From the NCBI GenBank assembly GCA_037447655.1, contig JBBHKE010001856.1:569384-633383 (forward strand): 64,000 nt of DNA. The letters are read 5' to 3'. The DNA is from Zygnema cylindricum (taxonomy: Eukaryota > Streptophyta > Zygnematophyceae > Zygnematales > Zygnemataceae). Made by a program: the position numbers and the translations under genes. Below, one piece after another: positions 57,371 to 64,000 of this stretch (within the stretch, counting starts at the first letter, position 1; every line of letters starts with the position of its first letter). Under the pieces are notes generated by a model. It had not been told where the DNA came from, did not search any database, and saw only the letters and a list, made by a program, of their open reading frames with translations.

Positions 57371-58770
57371 GATTAAGGTGCCTCAATGCACATGTGTAAG
57401 GATAGACACCTGTTCACTAAGATAAGAAAGATTCCCACCGTAGAGATAGAGTACGGGGATGGGAGGATACTCACCACTACTCTTATAGGATCGGTAGATC
57501 TGAAAGTGTTAGTAGAAGGAAAGACATCCATATTAACATTCTCCGATGTATTGTTTATTCCGGAGCTGAACAAAAACCTTATCTCTACATCAGTATTAGA
57601 TGATAAGGGTTTTTTCACTAGCACTAGGGAAGGAGTCTTTACTGCTAGTTTTGAGGAGGATGTCTATTTCATTGCTGAGAAAGGTAGCCATGGGATGTTT
57701 AGGCTGATCTTAAGTAATGAAACGAAGAAACTTTATTATGCTGGTGTTCATGATATTATGATGTGGCATAAGAGGCTTGGGCATGTGAATCTAGATAAGT
57801 TAAGAGAGATGAAAAAGATGGGAGTAGTGGAAGGGATTCAGTTCAGTGAGAGTGATGATATAAGTGATTGTAGTGGGTGTGCTCAAGGTAAAGCACACAG
57901 ATTACCCTTTCCAAAAACAACCACCTACAAGGGAGAAAAAATTCTAGATCTAGTACACACAGATATTTGGGGACCAGCTAGAGTGCCCTCATCGGGGGGG
58001 AAGAGATTTATCATGACTATAACTGATGATTGGTCTCGGTATTCCCGAGTATATTTTTTGAAAAACAAGTTAGAGGCTGAGGACTGTTTTAGACAATATA
58101 AAGCATGGAGCGAAAAACTCCATGAAACTCCAATCAAGAGAGTAAGGAGTGACAATGGTGGAGAGTATACTTCTAACCAATTTGAGGATTTTTTGAGGGA
58201 AGATGGGGTTCAACACCAAAAGACAGTGCCAAAAAATCTTGAACAGAATGGGGTAGCTGAAAGGTTAAATAGAACACTAAGTGATAGTGCTAGAAGTATG
58301 TTGTCGGATAAGAAGATAGGAAAAAGGTTTTGGGCAGAAGCAATGAACTGTGCTAATTACCTCAAAAATAGAGTTCTTACTTCAGCTATAAAAGATCAAA
58401 CACCTTATGAGAGATGGACAGGCCGGAAACCAGACTTATCTCATTTAAAGGTTTTCGGCAGTCAAGTATTCAGTCTAGATACTGATCGGTCCAATTGGAA
58501 GCTAGATCCTAAAGGAAAACCGGGATACTTATTAGGATATGATGAGGATGTTAAAGGATATAGAGTTTATGATCTAAAAAGAGAAGATATAATCTTAGTA
58601 AAGCATCTAGTAGTTATGGATGAAGGAAAGTCTGTGGATCCCTTCAAATATACAAAGTCAGTAAAAATCAGATTTGAGTCAGAAAATTCTGATGACTTTG
58701 AGCTTCCTAACTACCAGGTTTTAGAGACGATGACATTCTTGCAGGAACAAATCAGACCGAAAAGGACTCG
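57371..58770 (+). pseudogene. A1 protease and integrase
   Basis: Protease active site reads D-stop-GAS because of a TAA at 57,374-57,376, in the place of the Ser codon. The following ORF covers EYGDGRILTTT, the pre-integrase zinc motif (MMWHKRLGHVNLDKL ... CSGCAQGKAH) and the integrase core with Asp (HTDIWGP, codon at 57,962), Asp (SDNGGEYTS, 58,151) and Glu (NGVAERLNRTL, 58,259), a D-D-35-E spacing. Integrase would insert element cDNA with a 5-bp staggered cut, matching the GCCGA duplication. A single-base deletion near 58,713 (by comparison with A2 at 17,365) shifts the frame before the linker to RT. Confidence 0.9.
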
Positions 58771-58773
58771 GCT

Positions 58774-60570
58774 GTGGAAACTCCAGTGACAACTCTACTC
58801 GAAGCGGAAGACGTGGTGGAAATTGATTCGGAATCAAGGGATAGGGGAGAAGTCGAGTTTGTTCGAAAGAATCCACGAGAACCATCTATTCCGGCCTCAG
58901 ATTTTGAGGGAGGGAGGAGAAGTAGCAAAAGACTGCAAGAAAAACAGGTTAATAACAAGGTAACTAAACTATCTCATCAAGATGAACCTCAAACTTATCG
59001 AGAGGCGATGACTTGTCCAGAAAGAAACCGGTGGAAGACAGCCATCAATGAGGAGTTGGCTTCAATCATGGCAGCCTATACTTGGGAGCTGGTGGACTGT
59101 CCACCTAACCGAAAACCAATCGGTTGTAAGTGGGTTTTCAAACTAAAACTGAACCCAGATAACACAATCGAGAGCTACAAGGCCAGATTAGTGGCAAAGG
59201 GATTTACACAAAAGGAAGGAATTGACTACGAGGAAACCTTTGCCCCGGTGGTCAGATTTCCCTCCGTCCGCATACTTCTCAGTTTAGCAGCGGCGGAAGA
59301 CATGGAAGTGCACCAGATGGACATCAAAACAACCTTTTTGCATGGAGAATTAGAAGAGGAGATCTTCATGCGACAACCCGAAGGGTTTGTGGAAGAAGGA
59401 GAGGAGAGTAAGGTATGCCGGCTGATTAAATCTCTTTATGGTTTGAAACAGGCGCCTGGACAGTGGAATAAGAAGCTTGATGAGTTTCTTACCGGTCTAG
59501 GATATATTCGGATCAGCTCAGATCACTCAATCTATGTTTTCGAAGATGAGGAAGGTTTTATATTTATTGCAATTTATGTTGATGATTTGCTTGTTTTAAG
59601 TAAATCAATGGAAAAAATTAATAAACTGAAAACCGATCTTAAGGGGAGATTTGAAATGAAGGATATGGGGGAAGCAAAATATATTTTGGGAATTCAAGTA
59701 GAGAGAGACCGAAAAAGAAAAATTATAAGATTGACTCAAAAGGAAGCAATAGGGAACATGCTTGAAAAATTTCAAATGGATAAAGCTAATAGTTGTACAA
59801 CTCCAATAGAATTGAAGAAGGGAAGTGAGGGGAGTGAGGAAGAAGGAGTCATAGTCTTAGACGAGGAATTATCTCCTGAAGAACAGAAGTTCATGCAGAC
59901 TATTCCTTACAGGCAAGTAGTGGGAAGTCTAATCTATTTTATGAATTGTACCTGGCCGGATTTAGCTGCAGCTGTAGGAGTGCTGAGTAGAAGTCTAAAT
60001 GCTCCCACTAAGAAGGATTTGGAGGCAGCTAAGAGAGTCCTTAGATACTTGGTAGGAACTAGAGATCTATGGTTGCATTTGGGTGGGGAGAATACTGACA
60101 TCACTACTTGGAGTGATGCCAGTTATGGTGATGCTCCGATGAGGAGATGTACTTCTGGATATGTATTATATGTGGGTGATGGGGCTTGCTGTTGGAGTAG
60201 CAAACAGCAAAAGGTTATTGCTCAGTCCACCATGGAGGCTGAGTATATGGCCTCTTGCTCTGCTGTAAAAGAATTGATGTGGGTCAAGTCTTTGCTTGGT
60301 GAGCTTGGTCACCTTAAGAGTGGTGTGCAAAAAATATTTTGTGATAATCAGGCAGCAATCGCTATTTCTGCCAATCCTAAACACCATTTTAAAGCCAAAC
60401 ACTTGGACATCAGACTCAGCTTTGTTAGAGAGAAAGTAGAAAACAAAAAAATCAGTTTAGAGTACAGACCAGATAGTGAGATGGTAGCACATATGATGAC
60501 CAAACCTGTGCCTTCCCCTAAGCTAATTTTTTGCAGGGAGAAGTGTGGTCTGAAATTAAAGATTGACTAG
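58774..60570 (+). CDS. A1 reverse transcriptase-RNase H, open frame of 598 aa
   Basis: Downstream of the frameshift, an uninterrupted frame holds the linker RKNPREPSIPASDFEGGRRSS, then RT (GCKWVFKLKLNPDNTI, YKARLVAKGFTQKEGIDYEE, MDIKTTFLHGELEEEIFMRQ, SLYGLKQAPGQWNK, IYVDDLLVLS with YVDD at 59,575-59,586) and RNase H (TTWSDASYGDAPMRRCTSGY, STMEAEYMASCSAVKELMW, DNQAAIAISANPKHHFKAKH). It ends at TAG 60,568-60,570. All catalytic motifs look intact. It would copy element RNA into cDNA inside particles. The Met at 58,774 is only the first Met in frame, since the native product is a polyprotein. Confidence 0.92.
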   Translation: METPVTTLLEAEDVVEIDSESRDRGEVEFVRKNPREPSIPASDFEGGRRSSKRLQEKQVNNKVTKLSHQDEPQTYREAMTCPERNRWKTAINEELASIMAAYTWELVDCPPNRKPIGCKWVFKLKLNPDNTIESYKARLVAKGFTQKEGIDYEETFAPVVRFPSVRILLSLAAAEDMEVHQMDIKTTFLHGELEEEIFMRQPEGFVEEGEESKVCRLIKSLYGLKQAPGQWNKKLDEFLTGLGYIRISSDHSIYVFEDEEGFIFIAIYVDDLLVLSKSMEKINKLKTDLKGRFEMKDMGEAKYILGIQVERDRKRKIIRLTQKEAIGNMLEKFQMDKANSCTTPIELKKGSEGSEEEGVIVLDEELSPEEQKFMQTIPYRQVVGSLIYFMNCTWPDLAAAVGVLSRSLNAPTKKDLEAAKRVLRYLVGTRDLWLHLGGENTDITTWSDASYGDAPMRRCTSGYVLYVGDGACCWSSKQQKVIAQSTMEAEYMASCSAVKELMWVKSLLGELGHLKSGVQKIFCDNQAAIAISANPKHHFKAKHLDIRLSFVREKVENKKISLEYRPDSEMVAHMMTKPVPSPKLIFCREKCGLKLKID

Positions 60571-60583
60571 AAAATAAGGGGAG
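60571..60583 (+). other. Polypurine tract of A1
   Basis: AAAATAAGGGGAG, directly after the pol stop codon and directly before the 3' LTR. Primes plus-strand DNA synthesis in LTR retrotransposons. Confidence 0.88.
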
Positions 60584-61632
60584 TGTAGAAACTAATGGTT
60601 TTATTAGTATTTTCTAGGTCTGAAAAGAAATATAGAAGTCGAGGCAGTCTATCTCTAACTTCTCTCTCCAACTCTCAAACTTGTCGCAGTCACTGAGAAA
60701 TTGGAGAGGAAGCTAGAGCCATGGCTACCTTGGCTATCCTGAGGTTTACGGGAATTTTATATTAGGGTTTATTTTATTTAATTAAAAGGTATGTGCCGGC
60801 GGCAGGTTTGATCCTTGTACCTACCGGCCGGCAGGCAGGAAATAGCCGGTAGCCTTAGCCGTTTAGTCTAGCGGTAGTGTTACGTATCATATAGTTTGAT
60901 ATTTATTTAAATATGTATACGTGCGATAAACCATTTAACTGAAATGAATTACGGGATACATAGATCCAGTAATATATAATGTACGACTTACGGTACGGAC
61001 AAAAATCAGTACCGCGCATTTGTTTCGTAAATGAAACAAATACCGCGCATGTATTTATTACGGCTACGATTAAAGCCGAATTTAATCGGACGGCCGGGAT
61101 TAGCGCCGAGATCGCGGAGGAAGATTTCGGCGGTTTGTGGCCATCGCCACATCGGATGACGCGTGGCGAAATTCCGTTGGATTGTGGAATCTCCGGAGAT
61201 TATGGCACCGAATCCGGATTTGACATGTGTCGACATTTTGGCCATGTCGTACAATATCCGTACATAAAGTACACCTGCAGCTGTACTTTTGCGTACGGAA
61301 CTCAATTCTGATTGGTTCCGTACATCAGTAGATAGAGTCTGTGAGAGAGATAGGACTTAGAAAAATTAGAAGATAGGACCCTCTCTCCCAGAGAGCTTCT
61401 GTACAAAAGGTCAACTTTGACCCTCCATAACTTACTGCTCAGGGGAGCAAATTCAGAGATTCTTTTTGCTATCGACTCAGGGGAGTCTTGTCTTCACAGG
61501 GGTGAAGTTGGTCAGAGTTTTTGTCTGCCAGGGTGGCAGTTATTTTTGCTTAAACACAAAGGGGTCAGGATTATCCTAGAGGCTTCTTAGAAGCTGTCCA
61601 CTCTGAGGACTTATGGAGGTCTCAAAGTTTCA
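60584..61632 (+). repeat. 3' LTR of A1
   Basis: 1,049 bp, same length and ends as the 5' LTR. Carries the same ATG 20 nt before its end, so it could add a short gag leader (MEVSKFQ) to whatever lies downstream. Confidence 0.95.
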
Positions 61633-64000
61633 GCCGAGGAGTTGTGGGTGAGTTTGGTGGAGATTTATAGAGCTTGAACTATTCAAGAGCTCCAGTTGGC
61701 TGAGCAAAAGCTAGTGAGTTACACTTACAAAATAAGAAAGATGTTAGATTACTGTAATGATCTTTCTTGTTTGTATATGGAGATAAAAAGTGTCAGGTGG
61801 ACAAGTACAATGAAAATGAAAGTTAATACTCTTATCATGAAGTTACCAGATGAGTTCGAGAACATAGTGTATTGAGTACAGGAAATGCTTGATAGTTCAT
61901 GAAAATTGAACACAATGGTCAGGATGATACTTGTGCAGGAAAACACAATGGAGATTAGGAGAGGAGGGAAGAATATTCAAGCTCTAGCAGCAGGAGGGGA
62001 CCAATGGGGGAAGGACTCAAAAAAACCTAACAAAGGGGAAAGAGATCATTCTGGGGGGCCGAGGCCCCCTAAGGGTCTTTGTCATTTTTGCAAAAAGCTG
62101 GGACACTTCATTGCAGATTGTGTCAAATTGTCGGAGTTAAGGCTCCAAGAGAAACGTGGAGGGGGTTTTTCCGGAGGGAAGAAAAAGACACTTGTGGTTA
62201 CAAAAGTGATAGGAGAAACTGAAGATGACTCCTCTGAGGATGATGGGGAGCTTCTTCTTGACGAGAGCATGGAGGAGAAGGAGATCCCTCGGAGACAGAA
62301 GTGTGCCATTGGAGCAATTCGGGAAGCTCCACAGGAAGGATGGATTATTGACTTAGGTGCATCCATGCATATGTGTCAAGATAAGGAACTCTTCACTAAG
62401 CTAAGAAAGATCCCTACTGTAGAAATAGATTATGGGGATGGGAGAGTGGTTACTACAGATCTAGTGGGATCAGTAGATCTGAAAGTATAAGTGGAGGGTA
62501 AGACTTCTATGCTTACATTCTCAGATGTACTCTACATTCCTCAATTGAGTAAAAATCTTGTCTTTACATCTATGCTAGATGATAAGGAGATGAATACCTT
62601 CACTAGAAAGGGAGTCTTTACAGCTAAGTATGCGGATGAAGTTTACTTCACGCCAGATAAGGGTAGCCAAGGAATGTTTAGGCTTAACCTGATTAATGAA
62701 AAGAAGAATGCTTATTATGTTGATGTTCCTACGTTGATGATTTGGCATAAGCAGTTGGGGCATGTGCATTTTGATAAGTTGAGGGAAATGAAAAAGCTTG
62801 GGGTAGTAGAAGGCATTCAGTTTGGGGATAATGAAATGATAGATGATTGTAGTGGTTGTGCACAAGATAAGGCTCACAGACTTCCCTTTCCCAAAGCTGC
62901 CACATATAGAGGTGAGAATGTGTTAGACTTGGTCCACACAGATATTTGGGGACCAGCAAAAGTACCTTCGGTTGGAGGAAAGAGGTTTGTGATGACAATA
63001 ACCGATGACTAGTCTAGATACTCTAGAGTCTACTTTCTAAAAACAAAGTCTGAAGCATCAATTTACTTGAAAGAATATAAAGCATAGAGTGAGAAGTTGC
63101 ATGAAACCCCCATTAAGAGGATAAGGAGTGATAATGGGGGGGAATATACCTCTAACCAGTTTGAGGAATATGTGAGAGACAAGGGAGTGCAACACCAGAA
63201 GATTGTACCATATAACCTGGAACAAAATAGGGTAGCTGAGAGGTTGAATCGAACACTAGTAGATAGTGCATGAACTATGTTGGCAGACAAGAAAATAAGA
63301 AAGAGATTTTGGGCAGAAATAATGAATTGTGCCAACTACATTAAGAATAGAGTCCTTACCTCAGCTATAAAGGGAATGACACCTTATGAGAGATGGATTG
63401 GAAGGAAACCAGATATCTCACACCTTAAGTATTCGGTAGCCAAGTTTACAGTCTTGACACGGATAGGAAAAATTGGAAAGTAGATGCTAAGGGAAAACCT
63501 GGATACTTTGTGGGATATGATGAGGATGTTAAGGGATATGGAGTCTATGACTTAGCAAAGAAAGATATCATTATGGTCAAACACTTCGTTGTCATGATTG
63601 AAGGGAAGTCATTTGACCCCTTCAAATATACATAGAAGATAAGAATCAGATTTGAGTCAGAAAGTGAGGAGAACTCGGTCGTTCCCGAAAGGGACATGAG
63701 TGAAACCATGACTGCAGATTCAGGGGAGATCCAAAATAGAGGAGACTCACCGGAAACCTTACATACTCCTATGGACTTCGAGGAGATAGAAGAACTTCCA
63801 TGGACAGGGAAGGCGATGAGACAGTGAGAAGAAATCAAAGACTTCCATACATTCCAGTTTCAGAGTTTGAGGGAGGAAGGAGGAGCACCAAAAGGGTACA
63901 AGAAAAACAAGCTGCTCAAAAGGTAACTAAGCTATCTCACCCAGATGAGCCTCAATCTTTCTCGGAGGCAATGAATAGTCCCTCGAAGGAAAGATGGATT
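61633..64000 (+). pseudogene. B5 gag-pol, right part (runs off window)
   Basis: Resumes gag with AEELWVSLVEIYRA, then knuckle CHFCKKLGHFIADC (about 62,085-62,126), protease with IIDLGASMHMC (about 62,350; Leu replaces the usual Ser of DSG), a stop at 62,488-62,490, pre-integrase (MIWHKQLGHVHFDKL, CSGCAQDK), integrase first Asp (HTDIWGPAK, 62,940), a stop at 63,010, SDNGGEYTS, a stop at 63,271-63,273, and the C-terminal ADKKIRKRFWAEIMNCANYIKN. The linker to RT is frame-shifted; RT has barely begun at the window edge. At least four lesions, so inactive. Confidence 0.88.

Larger units (their letters stand above)
55184..61632 (+). mobile_element. Full-length copia element A1, nested in B5
   Basis: 6,449 bp: LTRs of equal length (1,049 bp each), primer-binding site, gag-protease-integrase-RT-RNase H in the copia order, polypurine tract, and a perfect 5-bp target duplication. 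The LTRs differ at roughly three dozen sites by eye, mostly in their first 450 bp. The coding region has only three disabling changes (stops at 56,825 and 57,374, and a one-base deletion near 58,713), so it is the youngest copia element in the window. Confidence 0.96.

Overview
The window is nuclear DNA of a land plant. The one intact host gene is a plant-type ferric reductase/oxidase with 12 short exons. Nearly everything else is layered transposon debris: Ty1/copia elements of several families, a Ty3/gypsy scrap, a LINE 3' end, hAT-like and TA-target (Stowaway/mariner-like) MITEs, and AT-rich minisatellites. The primer-binding sites of the main copia families match the anticodon half of initiator methionine tRNA in its plant form (…GGUGGGCCCAUAACC…), which also points to a plant. 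I cannot name the species; the gene structure and repeat load would fit a non-seed plant, but that is a guess.

Layout. 1-8.6 kb: two broken copia elements meet head to head near 3,673, followed by a gypsy pol scrap. 8.6-11.1 kb: remnants of a copia family I call B. 11.1-22.3 kb: an antisense copia element of family A (A3) split by a complete A element (A2, 13,829-20,313, target duplication CTTTT). 22.3-28 kb: a broken B element carrying a MITE, then a hAT-like element with a poly-C/poly-G palindrome, two TA-target MITEs and a complete hAT-like MITE. 28.2-33.9 kb: the FRO gene, with imperfect 200-220 bp tandem repeats just upstream. 34.6-35.4 kb: a second hAT-like MITE, inverted relative to the first. 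35.7-39.2 kb: a truncated antisense copia element of another lineage (G). 39.5-41.5 kb: a LINE 3' end and a decayed hAT transposase. 42.4-44.6 kb: a deleted copia element and an LTR-like repeat (E). 45.7-49.2 kb: a small ORF and two inverted TAATTATCTATC-type arrays. 49.2-50.2 kb: two adjoining MITEs. 50.2-52.5 kb: a copia-like element with gag but no pol (F). 53.2-64 kb: repeat E, into which a B element (B5) inserted, into which a full-length A element (A1, 55,184-61,632, target duplication GCCGA) inserted.

The most notable system is the organisation of the A, B and F copia families. Their gag start codon lies inside the 5' LTR, 20 nt (A, B) or 26 nt (F) before its end, and the gag frame reads straight through a 15-nt primer-binding site complementary to the anticodon half of tRNA-iMet, giving a shared N-terminal Q-(V/I)-M-G-P-P motif. 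The A and B LTRs also carry an antisense tRNA-like module with a Pol III B-box-like motif. None of the copia coding regions here is free of stops or frameshifts; A1 is the closest, with two nonsense codons and one single-base deletion.

Exon boundaries of the FRO gene were worked out by hand from splice sites and phase. Element boundaries with target duplications are exact; other boundaries are estimates by eye.
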